This document shows, in pieces, positions 54,648-63,148 of a stretch of 64,000 nt of DNA. A program made the position numbers and the translations under genes. Origin of the DNA: CAVVNP01 sp963800235 (lineage in GTDB: Bacteria > Actinomycetota > Acidimicrobiia > Acidimicrobiales > Iamiaceae); the NCBI GenBank assembly GCA_963800235.1, contig CAWDAD010000001.1, forward strand, positions 1,798,001 through 1,862,000, read 5' to 3'. Every line of letters starts with the position of its first letter. Position 1 is the first letter of the stretch. Below the pieces are notes generated by a model. It had not been told where the DNA came from and did not search any database. It saw nothing but the letters and a program-made list of their open reading frames with translations.

Positions 54648-54942
54648 CTACTTGGCGATCTTGGCGAGCACGTCGCGGGCGTTGAGGATCAGCACGTCCT
54701 CGCCGTCGACGGTGATCTCGGTGCCGCCGTACTTGCTGTAGACGACGGTGTCGCCGACGGCGACGTCGACGGGGATGACGTCGCCGGTCTGGTCGGAGCG
54801 ACGGCCCGGGGCCGACGGCCAGGACCTCGCCCTGCTGGGGCTTCTCCTTGGCGGTGTCGGGGATGACCAGGCCGCTGGCGGTCGTCTCCTCGGCGTCGTT
54901 CGGCTTGACGACGATGCGGTCTTCGAGCGGCTGCAGGTTCAC
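54648..54942 (-). CDS. groS: Co-chaperonin GroES, one frameshift in this sequence
   Basis: The 97-residue GroES is clear after removing one base near 54806. The N-terminus MNLQPLEDRIVVKPNDAEET and mobile loop TTASGLVIPDTAKEKPQQGE are followed by EVLAVGPG, then in the other frame by RRSDQTGDVIPVDVAVGDTV and YSKYGGTEIT to the end AKIAK. The GTG start 54942 has GGAGG six bases upstream. groEL follows by 8 bases. The CIRCE element lies 44 bases upstream. Confidence 0.92.
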
Positions 54943-54985
54943 TGGCGCCTCCGTGGCGGATCGACCCGCGGCGTTGCGGCCGCGG

Positions 54986-55012
54986 TTAGCACTCTCTCTG
55001 GGCGAGTGCTAA
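54986..55012 (-). promoter_or_regulatory. CIRCE element (HrcA operator), perfect consensus
   Basis: TTAGCACTC-N9-GAGTGCTAA matches the consensus exactly. It lies 44 bases upstream of the groES start. HrcA, which represses groESL in the absence of heat stress, should bind here. The hrcA gene is not in the window. Confidence 0.95.
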
Positions 55013-55038
55013 CGGTAGCCAGCCGGAGGCCCGGTTCG

Positions 55039-55065
55039 CAAGCAGTCGAGGTCGTCGAGTGCTAA
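55039..55065 (-). promoter_or_regulatory. Second, half-degenerate CIRCE element
   Basis: One arm (GAGTGCTAA at 55057-55065) is perfect and the other (CAAGCAGTC at 55039-55047) matches 6 of 9, with the correct 9-base spacer. It lies 26 bases further from groES than the perfect element and ends 6 bases short of the tsaD stop codon. Confidence 0.6.
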
Positions 55066-55071
55066 CGACGC

Positions 55072-56094
55072 TCAGGTCGAGGACAGGTCGGGCAGCGCCA
55101 GGTTGGGGACCGCGCCGGTGTCGAGGGGGCTGGGACCGTCGGCCCGGAGGCGGTACCAGCCGGCGCTCGCCACCATGGCGGCGTTGTCGGTGCAGAACTG
55201 GCGGGCCGGCACGAGGCAGGCCAGGCCGTCCTCGGCGGCGGCACTCGCGAAGGCGTCGCGGAGCTGGGAGTTGGCGGCCACGCCACCGCCCAGGCAGAGC
55301 GACCGGGCCGCGGTCTGCTCGGCGGCCCGTCGGGACTTGTCGACCAGCACGTCGACCACCGCCTCCTGGAACGAGGCCGCCACGTCCGCGGTGGTCACGT
55401 CCGGGTGCTTGCGCACGTGGTTCACCACCGCGGTCTTCAGCCCGCAGAAGGAGAAGTCGAGGCCGCCGTCGAGCATGGCCCGGGGGAAGGCGATCGCCGC
55501 CGGGATCGCCCTCGCACGGCGACGCGGTCGATCGCCGGTCCACCGGGGTAGCCCAGGCCGAGGTAGCGGGCGACCTTGTCGAACGCCTCGCCGGCGGCGT
55601 CGTCGATGGTCGAGCCCAGCAGCCGGTAGCGGCCCACCGCCTCCATCTCCACGAGCAGGGTGTGGCCGCCGGAGACCAGCAGCACCACCGCCGGCAGGGC
55701 GCAGGTCGGGCTCCTCGAGCAGCGCGGCGTAGAGGTGGGCCTCCAGGTGGTTGACCGCCGACGAAGGGGACGCCCCACACCAGCGACAGCGCCTTGGCGG
55801 TGCTGACGCCGACCAGCAGCGCGCCGACCAGCCCGGGGCCGAAGGTGGCCGCCACCGCGTCGACGGGGCGGTGCCGGGCACGTCGTCGATGCCCGCCTCG
55901 ACCAGGGCGTCGGCCACCACCGGGCCGATCAGCTCGAGGTGGGCCCGGCTGGCGATCTCGGGCACCACCCCGCCGAAGCGGGCGTGCAGGTCGACCTGGC
56001 TGCTCACGACCGACGAGGCCACCGTGGTGCCGTCGACCACCACCGCCGCCGCCGTCTCGTCGCACGAGGTCTCGATGCCGAGGACGGTCGTCAC
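55072..56094 (-). CDS. tsaD: tRNA t6A37 threonylcarbamoyltransferase TsaD, four frameshifts in this sequence
   Basis: TsaD transfers the threonylcarbamoyl group to A37 of ANN-decoding tRNAs. Conserved blocks appear in alternating frames: LGIETSCDETAAAVV, FGGVVPEIASRAHLE, DAVAATFGPGLVGALLVG, VNHLEAHLYAALLEEP (metal-binding HxxxH), LPAVVLLVSGGHTLL, GEAFDKVARYLGLGYPGG, FSFCGLKTAV and GGGVAANSQLRD. Breaks lie near 55864 and 55512 (one base missing each) and near 55757 and 55702 (one base extra each). The net shift is zero and the length comes to 340 residues, as expected. GTG 56094 overlaps the rimI stop. Confidence 0.93.
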   Translation of the reverse strand: MTTVLGIETSCDETAAAVVVDGTTVASSVVSSQVDLHARFGGVVPEIASRAHLELIGPVVADALVEAGIDDVPGTAPSTRWRPPSAPGWSARCWSASAPPRRCRWCGASPSSAVNHLEAHLYAALLEEPDLRPAGGGAAGLRRPHPARGDGGGGPLPAAGLDHRRRRRRGVRQGRPLPRPGLPRWTGDRPRRRARAIPAAIAFPRAMLDGGLDFSFCGLKTAVVNHVRKHPDVTTADVAASFQEAVVDVLVDKSRRAAEQTAARSLCLGGGVAANSQLRDAFASAAAEDGLACLVPARQFCTDNAAMVASAGWYRLRADGPSPLDTGAVPNLALPDLSST

Positions 56095-56693
56095 CGGTCG
56101 AAGCCCACCAGCTCGGTCGTGCCCCGCACCGACCGCTCGAGCACCGCCAGCCGCTCGAGGTGGGCGTCGGAGCCGATCCCGTGGGCCCACATGACCATGG
56201 CGTCCTCCCCGGTGTCGACGTAGTACCCCCGGCGCACGCCGGCGGGCACGAAGCCGAAGCGCTGGTAGAGCGACTGGGCGCCGGCGTTGCTCATGCGCAC
56301 CTCGAGCGTGAGGTTGGCGACGTCCATGGCGATGGCCCGGCGGGTGAGGCACAGCATCAACCGGGTGGCGATGCCGTGGCGGTGCCAGGCGGGATCGACC
56401 GCCACGTTCGTGATGTGTCCGTCGTCGAGCACGCCCATCAGCCCGGCGTAGCCGACCACCGATGCGCCGACGCGGGCGACCAGGTAGCAGCGCCCGTCCG
56501 GCGCGGCGAGCTCGCCGAGGAACAGCCCCATCGACCACGGGCGCGCGTAGACCTGGCCCTCGATGCGCAGCACCCCACGGAGGTGCCGACGACGCATCGG
56601 CGTGATCACCACGGCCGGACCGCCGTCGGTCGCCGTCGTCTCGGACGGCTCGGGCCCGGAGGGCGACTCCGGGCGGGGCAGGCGCGTGGCCAT
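56091..56693 (-). CDS. rimI: Ribosomal protein S18 alanine N-acetyltransferase (RimI)
   Basis: A GNAT acetyltransferase of 200 residues. The core shows RRRHLRGVLRIEGQVYARPW, ITNVAVDPAWHRHGIATRLM (acetyl-CoA pyrophosphate loop) and LEVRMSNAGAQSLYQRFGFV. It lies between tsaB and tsaD, the standard position of rimI in actinobacteria. The N-terminal 28 residues are a poorly conserved Pro/Ser-rich extension. ATG 56693 overlaps the tsaB stop by one base (TGATG). Confidence 0.9.
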   Translation of the reverse strand: MATRLPRPESPSGPEPSETTATDGGPAVVITPMRRRHLRGVLRIEGQVYARPWSMGLFLGELAAPDGRCYLVARVGASVVGYAGLMGVLDDGHITNVAVDPAWHRHGIATRLMLCLTRRAIAMDVANLTLEVRMSNAGAQSLYQRFGFVPAGVRRGYYVDTGEDAMVMWAHGIGSDAHLERLAVLERSVRGTTELVGFDR

Positions 56694-57409
56694 CACGCGC
56701 TCCCGGCGCCCGGCGCCGCGGCTCGGGTGCTCCAGTTGATCTGGGCGTCGGGCGGGCGCAGGTACAGGGGAGCGATCTGCTCGGGCTGCACCCACTCCTC
56801 GCGCATGGCGAGGGCGTGGGCCAGCTCGACCAGCGCCGCCGTCGCCGGGTGGGCCGACCCGTGGCCCTCGACCTCGACGTGGTCGACCTCGGCGAGGCGG
56901 CCCCGGTACCGGACGGCGCCGTCGCCGACCAGCAGGCACTCCTCGGCGACCGCGAGCAGCTCCGAGCACAGGTCCTCCGGCGAGCACAGCTGCGGCTCCC
57001 GGATGCGCTGCACGCCCCCCGGCACCTGCCGGTACCAGGCGGAGAACACCTCGCCCCGCCGGGCGTCGACCACCGCACCGATGCGACGGGCGCTGAAGCG
57101 CGCCGGGAAGGCGAGCAGATCGAGCGAGCTGAGCCCGATCATCGGGATCCGCAGCGCGCCGGCCAGGGCCTTGGCGGTGGCGACCCCGACCCGGAGCCCG
57201 GTGAACAGGCCCGGACCGACGTCGACCGCCACCGCGGCGAGCTCGTCGAGGCCGACGCCCGCCTGGGCGCAGGTGAACTCGATGGCCGGTGCGAGCGTCT
57301 CGGCGTGCCGCCGGTCCCCGGTGACCTCGGTCGAGGCGAGCACGCCCTCGTTGCCGGCCAGCGCGCACCCGACCCGGCCCGTGGCCGACTCGATCCCGAG
57401 GATCAGCAC
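56693..57409 (-). CDS. tsaB: tRNA t6A37 biosynthesis protein TsaB
   Basis: TsaB is the scaffold partner of TsaD in t6A synthesis. The 238-residue protein has the ASKHA start MLILGIESATGRVGCAL, GDRRHAETLAPAIE, VDVGPGLFTGLRVGVATAKAL and IGAVVDARRGEVF. It overlaps tsaE by 7 bases. The order tsaE-tsaB-rimI-tsaD is typical of actinobacteria. Confidence 0.93.
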   Translation of the reverse strand: MLILGIESATGRVGCALAGNEGVLASTEVTGDRRHAETLAPAIEFTCAQAGVGLDELAAVAVDVGPGLFTGLRVGVATAKALAGALRIPMIGLSSLDLLAFPARFSARRIGAVVDARRGEVFSAWYRQVPGGVQRIREPQLCSPEDLCSELLAVAEECLLVGDGAVRYRGRLAEVDHVEVEGHGSAHPATAALVELAHALAMREEWVQPEQIAPLYLRPPDAQINWSTRAAAPGAGSA

Positions 57410-57900
57410 GAGCCGTCGACCGCCGGCGTCGCCTCCAGCGCGGCGGTCAGCTCGTCCCAGCGGTCGGCCCAGCTCTCGCCGACGGCGGCGAGCCGCAGCA
57501 CCCGGTCGTCGTCACCGTCACCGAAGGTGATGCTGACCTCGAGGTGGTCGCCGGGCAGGGCGGCGACGATGGCGTCGCCCCACTCGATCAGCACGACCCC
57601 GCCGTCGTCGAGCAGCTCCCCCAGCCCCAGGTCGGCCACCTCGTCGAGCTGCTCGAGCCGGTAGACGTCGAGGTGGTGGACGGGCCGACGGCCGTCGTAG
57701 CGCTGGGCGATGGTGAAGGTCGGGCTGGTGATGCGCTCGGTGACGCCCAGCGCCGCGCCGAAGCCCTGGACGAAGGCGGTCTTGCCGGCACCCAGCTCAC
57801 CGCTCAGCAGCACGAGGTCGCCCGGGCGGGAGGCTTCGGCCACCGTCGCCGCGACCTGCCGGGTCTGCGCCGGGGAGGCGGTGCGGACCTGCACGGGCAT
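57403..57900 (-). CDS. tsaE: tRNA t6A37 biosynthesis ATPase TsaE
   Basis: The ATPase that drives the TsaBDE cycle. The 165-residue protein shows Walker A SGELGAGKTAFVQGF (about 35-49), the TSPTFTIAQRY switch and HHLDVYRLEQLDE with the catalytic Asp. Conserved LIEWGDAI follows. A TACGCT box lies 7 bases before ATG 57900, so the tsaE-tsaB-rimI-tsaD unit probably starts here with a leaderless mRNA. Confidence 0.93.
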   Translation of the reverse strand: MPVQVRTASPAQTRQVAATVAEASRPGDLVLLSGELGAGKTAFVQGFGAALGVTERITSPTFTIAQRYDGRRPVHHLDVYRLEQLDEVADLGLGELLDDGGVVLIEWGDAIVAALPGDHLEVSITFGDGDDDRVLRLAAVGESWADRWDELTAALEATPAVDGSC

Positions 57901-57907
57901 CGGGGCG

Positions 57908-57913
57908 AGCGTA
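57908..57913 (-). promoter_or_regulatory. -10 box of the tsaE-tsaB-rimI-tsaD unit (TACGCT)
   Basis: TACGCT on the minus strand, 7 bases before ATG 57900, with no ribosome site between. Confidence 0.45.
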
Positions 57914-57965
57914 CTGCCGGCGGCCCACGGCCCGATCGGGCCCGGACGGCCCCGATCGAGGTGGA

Positions 57966-58835
57966 TCAGCGCCCGGACCCCCCGCCGACGTGGCGGACGG
58001 CGTCCTCCACCGCGGCGGTGGCCAAGATCCGGGTCACGTCGATGTCGGCGTCCACCGCGCCGGTGGCGGCCACCACGAAGGCGTCGCCGTCGTAGCGGGT
58101 GTGGGCGGGGGCGAGGGCGCGGGCGAGACCGTCGTGCCCGCTCTGGGCGACGAGGAGGCACCCGACCTTGTCGAGCCGGGCGTTGGTGACCACCACGCCG
58201 ACGGTCGTGTTGCCGACGAGGGTCGCCGGTCGCCGGCCGGACTCGATGGCGTCGGCGAAGCGGGCCAGCTGTCCGCCGTCGCGGTCGACGTCGCCGACCG
58301 CGTTCACCGCGAGCAACGTCGACACGACGAGCTCACCGGCCCGGGCCGTCGCCGAGGCCAGACCGGCCGGCTCGCCCTCGCCGCCCGACCACTTCGACAC
58401 GGTGGCGCCCGTGCCGGCGCCGACGGTGCCCAGCTCGACAGCGTCGCTCGTGGCCGACGAGGCGGCCCGGTAGCCCTCCTCGGGGCCGGGCCGCACCGAC
58501 GGATCGCCGACGGACAGGTCGTACAGGGCCATGGCCGGGACGATCGGGACCCTCCCCGCCGGCGTCTCGATGCCGACGCCCTGCTCCTCGCACCAGCGCA
58601 GGACGCCATCCGCGCTGGCCAGGCCGAAGGTCGACCCGCCGGCGAGGACGACGGCGTGGACCTCACCGACGGTCTTCTCGGGCGCCAGCAGGGCCAGCTC
58701 GCGGGACGCCGGGGCGCCGCCGCGCACCTCGCCCGACGCGACCGTGCCCGCGGGCAGCAGCACCACGGTGCAGCCGGTGCGGGCCTCGGCGTCGGTCCAG
58801 TGCCCGACCCGCACCCCCTCGACGTCGGTGATCAC
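57966..58835 (-). CDS. P1 family peptidase (NylC/DmpA-like N-terminal nucleophile hydrolase)
   Basis: A 289-residue member of the P1 (DmpA/NylC) family, made as one chain that cuts itself. The family pattern is clear: ITDVEGVRVGHWTDAEARTG, LPAGTVASGEVRGGAP, VVLAGGSTFGLASADGV, GTGATVSKW, and GNTTVGVVVTNARLDK. The Asn-Thr bond in GNTT (about residues 209-210) matches the NylC cleavage site, freeing a Thr nucleophile. GTG 58835 begins the conserved ITDVEG block and is 8 bases after the preceding hydrolase gene. The natural peptide or amide substrate is unknown. Confidence 0.85.
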   Translation of the reverse strand: MITDVEGVRVGHWTDAEARTGCTVVLLPAGTVASGEVRGGAPASRELALLAPEKTVGEVHAVVLAGGSTFGLASADGVLRWCEEQGVGIETPAGRVPIVPAMALYDLSVGDPSVRPGPEEGYRAASSATSDAVELGTVGAGTGATVSKWSGGEGEPAGLASATARAGELVVSTLLAVNAVGDVDRDGGQLARFADAIESGRRPATLVGNTTVGVVVTNARLDKVGCLLVAQSGHDGLARALAPAHTRYDGDAFVVAATGAVDADIDVTRILATAAVEDAVRHVGGGSGR

Positions 58836-58843
58836 CGCGGCGC

Positions 58844-59848
58844 TCAGGCCGCGGCGCGACGCCGGGCGTCGCGCGCCGCCAGCTGGTCGACGAGCAGCTC
58901 GAGCTCGGCCGGGCGCTCCTGCATGAGCTGGTGGCCGGCCGACTTCAGCACGTGCAGCTCGCAGCCCGGGAAGCGCTCCGCGATGAGCTTGGCGTTGGCC
59001 GGCGGGGTGAGCGTGTCGCGGGTCCCGACCACGACGAACGCCGGCACGTCGAGGTGCGGGAGGTGCTCGCGGGTGTCGTGCTCGAGGATCTTGATCCAAG
59101 AGGTCATCGACTCGGTCTGCGGGATGTCCTCGAGCATCTCGCGCACCTGGGCGACCGCCCGGCCCGGAGGCTTCTTGCCGAAGGCCAGGCGGGCCATCAA
59201 CGTCGACACCGAGTTGTCCCGCACCCGGTAGTTCGGCACCGTCCGGCCGTGCTCGAGCCGATCGAGGACCTTCTGGCCCGGCGAGCTGAGCAGCGCGACC
59301 ACCGGGGCCGGCATCGGCATCGCCGCCGCGGTCGCCACCAGCCCGATCCCGGCGACCCGCTCGGCCAGCACGTCGCGGTGGTCGACGCAGAACCGCAGGG
59401 TGGTCATGCCCCCCATCGAATGCCCGACGACCAGGGCGTCGTGCAGGTCGAGGGCGGTGAGCAGCGTCGCCAGGTCGTCGCCGAGCACCGGCAGGCCGTA
59501 GCCGGCGGCTCCCGCCCTCGACTCGCCGTGGCCGCGGAGGTCGACGGCGATCACCCGGTAGCGGTCGGCCAGGTGCCGGAGCTGCGGGGCCCAGATGTCC
59601 CAGCGGAGGGTGACGCCGTGCAGCAGCACGAGAGGCTGGCCCTCGCCCCGCTCGACGTAGTGGATCGATCCGCCGTCGGGGGTGTCGATCCGGTGGTGGG
59701 TCACGTCGGCCGGGGGGACGAACACGTCGTCGCCCTCGGGGCCGGGCGCGTGGGTGCGCTCGAGCCGGCCGAGCTCCCGTCGACCCGAGATGACCACCCC
59801 GGCGGCCGCCGCCACCAGCCCCAGCCCGATCACGTCTCGCTTCTTCAC
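58844..59848 (-). CDS. Alpha/beta hydrolase with N-terminal membrane anchor
   Basis: The 334-residue protein starts with a short hydrophobic segment (VIGLGLVAAAAGVVISG, residues 6-22) that could be a signal anchor. Then comes an alpha/beta hydrolase: LVLLHGVTLRWDIWAP, VDLRGHGES, nucleophile elbow VVGHSMGGMTTL (Ser near residue 141), VVGTRDTLTPP (Asp) and SAGHQLMQERP (His). The same gene is often found between alr and tsaE in actinobacteria. The substrate is unknown. ATG 59848 follows GGAGAGCAGG. Confidence 0.83.
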   Translation of the reverse strand: MKKRDVIGLGLVAAAAGVVISGRRELGRLERTHAPGPEGDDVFVPPADVTHHRIDTPDGGSIHYVERGEGQPLVLLHGVTLRWDIWAPQLRHLADRYRVIAVDLRGHGESRAGAAGYGLPVLGDDLATLLTALDLHDALVVGHSMGGMTTLRFCVDHRDVLAERVAGIGLVATAAAMPMPAPVVALLSSPGQKVLDRLEHGRTVPNYRVRDNSVSTLMARLAFGKKPPGRAVAQVREMLEDIPQTESMTSWIKILEHDTREHLPHLDVPAFVVVGTRDTLTPPANAKLIAERFPGCELHVLKSAGHQLMQERPAELELLVDQLAARDARRRAAA

Positions 59849-59876
59849 GCCTGCTCTCCTGTCTGTCGTCGGCCGG

Positions 59877-61010
59877 TCAGCGCCGGTGGTAGGTGCGGGG
59901 CACCCGGGCCCCGATGGAGCACACCACCTCGTAGGAGATGGTGCCGAGCAGGTCGGCCCACTCCTGGGCGGTGACCTCCTCGTCGCCCTGGGTTCCGATG
60001 AGCACGACCTCGTCGCCCGCCCGCACCGGGGGGCCGTCGCCCACCTCGATCACGATCTGGTCCATGGTCACGGTGCCGGCGAGTCGTCGGCGCACGCCAC
60101 CGACGAGGACCTCGCCGCGGTCGGAGAGACCGCGCCAGACCCCGTCGGCGTACCCGATCGGCACCGTGGCGACGACGGTGTCGCGCTCGAAGCGGCGGCG
60201 CAGGCCGTAGCACGCGCCCTCCCCCGCCGGCACGGTGTGCACGAAGGAGACCGTCGACCGCAGCGACAGCGCCGGGCGCAGGTCGGCGGTCAGGTCGGCC
60301 AGCGCCGGCGCCGGCGCCAGCCCGTAGATGGCGATGCCGCAGCGGACCCGGTCGAACCGGGTGGCGGGGTGGGCCAGGGCAGCGGCCGAGTTGGCCAGGT
60401 GCCGGACCGGAACGGCGTGCCCGGCGCGCTGGAGGCCGCCCAGCGCGGCGGTGAAGCGGCGGACCTGCTCGGTGGTGAAGTCGTCGTCGGGGTCGTCGGC
60501 GACCGCGCAGTGCGACCACAGGCCGGCCAGGGCGACCTCGCGGCGGGCGGTCACGTCGGCCACCAGGTCCCCGAGCGCGTCCGGCGCGACGCCGACGCGG
60601 TGCATCCCGGTGTCGACCTTGACCTCGACGGGGTACGGGGTCGTGTCGGTGCCGTCCGTCCGCTCCGCCACCGCCTTCGCCACCGCCTCGACGCCCGGGT
60701 GGGTGTACACGGTCGGGGTCAGGCCGGCCCCGACCAGGTCGTCCACCTCGGCCGCCGGCGCCTCGGACAGCACCAGCACCGGCACCTCGATGCCGGCGTC
60801 GCGCAGCCGGACGCCCTCCTCGACCAACGCCACGGCCAGGCTCGTCGCCCCGGCCTCGATGGCGGCGCCGGCCACCTCGACCGAGCCGTGGCCGTAGCCG
60901 TCGGCCTTGACCACCGCGCAGAGCCGGGCCGGTGCCACCCGCCCGACCAGGAGCGAGACGTTGTGGCGGATCGCCCCCAGATCGACCTCGGCCCAGGCGG
61001 GGCGCAGCAC
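59877..61010 (-). CDS. alr: Alanine racemase
   Basis: Alr makes D-alanine for peptidoglycan. The 377-residue PLP enzyme begins with AWAEVDLGAIRHNV and the PLP-Lys motif VVKADGYGHG (Lys near residue 35). It has KVDTGMHRVG, RCGIAIYGL and the catalytic Tyr in GACYGLRRRF in the C-terminal domain, with GTVTMDQIVIEVG. ATG 61010 is 3 bases after the CBS-protein stop. It is part of the acpS-nnr-CBS-alr-hydrolase run. Confidence 0.94.
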   Translation of the reverse strand: MLRPAWAEVDLGAIRHNVSLLVGRVAPARLCAVVKADGYGHGSVEVAGAAIEAGATSLAVALVEEGVRLRDAGIEVPVLVLSEAPAAEVDDLVGAGLTPTVYTHPGVEAVAKAVAERTDGTDTTPYPVEVKVDTGMHRVGVAPDALGDLVADVTARREVALAGLWSHCAVADDPDDDFTTEQVRRFTAALGGLQRAGHAVPVRHLANSAAALAHPATRFDRVRCGIAIYGLAPAPALADLTADLRPALSLRSTVSFVHTVPAGEGACYGLRRRFERDTVVATVPIGYADGVWRGLSDRGEVLVGGVRRRLAGTVTMDQIVIEVGDGPPVRAGDEVVLIGTQGDEEVTAQEWADLLGTISYEVVCSIGARVPRTYHRR

Positions 61011-61013
61011 GGC

Positions 61014-61520
61014 TCAGCCCGCCGGCTCGGGCCCGTCACCCTCGGGGGACGCGGTCGACCCGATCAGCGAGCGGAGGATGTCGGCCCGCGCCACGATCCC
61101 GACCAGCCGGCCGTCGCCGTCGACCACCGGGAGGCGGGAGACCTCGTGGTCGTGGAGCAGCGTGGCCGCAGACTCGAGCGAGTCGTCCGGGCCGATGGTG
61201 ATCGGATCGTCGTCCATGACCTCCGACACCTCGCTGCCGAGGGCCTTCGACAGGTCCTCCTCGAAGTGCCGCTGTGACGACGGCAGCTCGAGCGACGCCC
61301 CGAACAGCGAGATCACCGTGGGGAAGTGCAGCCGGCTCTCCTGGACGATGAGGTCGCCGGCCGACAGCACCCCGACGACCCGGCCGTCGGCGTCGACCAC
61401 CGGCGCGCCGCCGACCCCGCGGTCGACCAGGGCCGCCATGGCCTCCTGCACGTTCTGGTCGGGCGAGAAGGCCAGCACGTCGGTCGTCATGACGTCTTGC
61501 ACCCGCGACGGGAGCGGCAT
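61014..61520 (-). CDS. CBS domain pair protein
   Basis: The 168-residue product is almost only two CBS domains: VQDVMTTDVLAFSPDQNVQE with GVGGAPVVDADGRVVGVLS, and VSEVMDDDPITIGPDDSLES with SRLPVVDGDGRLVGIVAR. They should bind adenine nucleotides or a similar ligand. No effector domain is present. The ATG follows the nnr stop directly (TGAATG), which links it to nnr and alr in one transcript. The ligand and target are unknown. Confidence 0.88.
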   Translation of the reverse strand: MPLPSRVQDVMTTDVLAFSPDQNVQEAMAALVDRGVGGAPVVDADGRVVGVLSAGDLIVQESRLHFPTVISLFGASLELPSSQRHFEEDLSKALGSEVSEVMDDDPITIGPDDSLESAATLLHDHEVSRLPVVDGDGRLVGIVARADILRSLIGSTASPEGDGPEPAG

Positions 61521-62900
61521 TCAGACCTCCGGGAGCTCGGCGAGGGCGGCCGGCAGGTGCTGGGCGACGTCGCCCGCGACCAGGCCGCGGCGCCACGATA
61601 GGGCGCCGGCCCGACCGTGGAGGAAGGCGGCGGCCGCCGCCGCACGCGCCGCCGGCAGCCCGATCGCCAGCAGCGCGGCCAGCGTGCCGGTCAGCACGTC
61701 ACCGGTGCCGGCGGTGGCGAGGCGGACGTCGCCGGTGGTGGTGACGAGCACCTCGCCGGCGGGGTCGGCCACCACGGTCGTCGACCCCTTCAGCAGCACC
61801 ACGGCGCCGGTCGTGGCGGCCAGGCCCCGGGCCTCGGCGAGACGATCCGGACCCGGGGAGCGCCCGAGGAGCCGGGCCAGCTCGCCGTCGTGCGGCGTCA
61901 GCACCACCGGGGCGGCCTCGGCGTCCCGTCCAGCCAGGGCGGCGGCCGCGCCGTCACCTCCGGCCAGCGCGGTCAGCCCGTCGCCGTCGACCACCAACGG
62001 CACGTCGGCTGCGGCGACCAGGTGCCGCACCTGCGCCTGGGTGGCGTCGCTCGTGCCGAGACCGGGGCCGACCGCGGCCGCCGAGAAGCGCTCGAGCCCG
62101 TCGAGCACCTCGTCGGCCCAGCCGTCCTCGGGCAGCTCGACACCCACCGCCTCGGTCGGGGCGAAGGGGTCGAACCCGGCGCCCGGCGAGCTGAGCCGCA
62201 CGTACCCGGCCCCGGCCCGCTGGGCGGCCCGGGTGGCCAGGTGCGCCGAACCGGTCATGCCCGGCGAGCCGGCGACCAGCCAGACCGCGCTGCGCCACTT
62301 GTGCGACGAGCGGGGGCGGTCCGGCAGCCAGGCCGACACGTCGGCGGCCTCGACCAGGTGGGCCCGGGCGGCCGAGGTGTCGAGCCCGATGTCGGCCACG
62401 TGGACCTCGCCGGCCAGGTCAGGCCCGTCGTTCAGCAGCAGGCCCGGCTTGTAGGCGGCGAAGGTGACGGTGCGCGCCGCCCGCAGCGGCGACCCCTCGG
62501 CCTCGCCGGTCAGCCCGGCGACCCCGCTCGGGATGTCGACGGCCAGCACCGGCGTACCCGCCTGGGCCGGCTGCGGGGCCTCGTAGGAGCCGCGGAAGCC
62601 GGTGCCGTAGGCGGCGTCGAGCACCAGGTCGCACTCGGGCAGCCGCTCGGCCCCCTCGCCGGCGTCGACCACCGTCGCCCGGACGCCCCGCCGCCGCAGC
62701 TTGGCCGCCGCCACCCGACCGTCGTTGCCGTTGTTGCCCTTGCCGGCCACCACCACGACCCGCCGGCCGTAGGCGCCGCCGAGCAGGTCGACGGCGTGGC
62801 GGGCGACCGCCCCGGCCGCCCGGTCGATCAGCACGTCCTCGGGCTCGGGCGCCGCCCGGTCGATGTCGCCCATCTCCTCCGGGGTCACGATCGGGATCAC
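61521..62900 (-). CDS. nnr: Bifunctional NAD(P)H-hydrate epimerase / ADP-dependent dehydratase
   Basis: This enzyme repairs damaged (hydrated) NAD(P)H. The N-terminal YjeF_N epimerase (about 1-200) shows VVVVAGKGNNGNDGRVAA and VLDAAYGTGFRG. The C-terminal carbohydrate-kinase-like dehydratase (about 210-459) shows SAVWLVAGSPGMTGSAHLA, GPGLGTSD, VLTPHDGELARLLG, LLKGSTTVVADP and TAGTGDVLTGTLAALLA. The frame is open further upstream; GTG 62900 begins VIPIVTPEEM, the usual N-terminus. It is followed at once by the CBS gene. Confidence 0.92.
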   Translation of the reverse strand: MIPIVTPEEMGDIDRAAPEPEDVLIDRAAGAVARHAVDLLGGAYGRRVVVVAGKGNNGNDGRVAAAKLRRRGVRATVVDAGEGAERLPECDLVLDAAYGTGFRGSYEAPQPAQAGTPVLAVDIPSGVAGLTGEAEGSPLRAARTVTFAAYKPGLLLNDGPDLAGEVHVADIGLDTSAARAHLVEAADVSAWLPDRPRSSHKWRSAVWLVAGSPGMTGSAHLATRAAQRAGAGYVRLSSPGAGFDPFAPTEAVGVELPEDGWADEVLDGLERFSAAAVGPGLGTSDATQAQVRHLVAAADVPLVVDGDGLTALAGGDGAAAALAGRDAEAAPVVLTPHDGELARLLGRSPGPDRLAEARGLAATTGAVVLLKGSTTVVADPAGEVLVTTTGDVRLATAGTGDVLTGTLAALLAIGLPAARAAAAAAFLHGRAGALSWRRGLVAGDVAQHLPAALAELPEV

Positions 62901-63012
62901 GCGTCCCACTGTGCCAGCTCGGCAGGCCTCGCCGGCACGGCTTCGCCATCGCTGCTCCCCCTGCGCTAGCTCCGCCTGGCGGCTCCGCAGCCTCACCTCG
63001 GGCACCAGCGGT

Positions 63013-63068
63013 GCGAGGGGCGAGCAGCACAAGCCATGCGCGAACGCCGCCGTTGCTCGCCACCAGCC
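63013..63068. repeat. 57-bp imperfect intergenic repeat, copy A
   Basis: Copy A of a repeat within the 248-base gap between nnr and acpS. It shares GCGAACGCC and CGCCACCAGCC with copy B (63088-63145), though the inner hairpin is not perfect here. I see no gene in this gap. Confidence 0.6.
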
Positions 63069-63087
63069 AGCGGGGTCCGACCCGGTG

Positions 63088-63145
63088 GCGAGGGAAGCGC
63101 TAGCGACGAGCCACACGCGAACGCCACCGGCGTTCGCCACCAGCC
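63088..63145. repeat. 57-bp imperfect intergenic repeat, copy B, with perfect hairpin
   Basis: Copy B contains a perfect 9-bp stem GCGAACGCC/GGCGTTCGC (63117-63125 with 63129-63137) around ACC, 12 bases after the acpS stop on the minus strand. It may serve as the acpS terminator, or be a REP-like element. Confidence 0.6.
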
Positions 63146-63148
63146 CAG

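Noticed and set aside
54943..55071. A small RNA or riboswitch in the groES leader.
   Set aside because: The structure there is fully explained by the CIRCE inverted repeats.
62901..63148. A hidden short gene or tRNA in the 248-base gap between nnr and acpS.
   Set aside because: No frame with coding character and no cloverleaf; only imperfect repeats and a hairpin.
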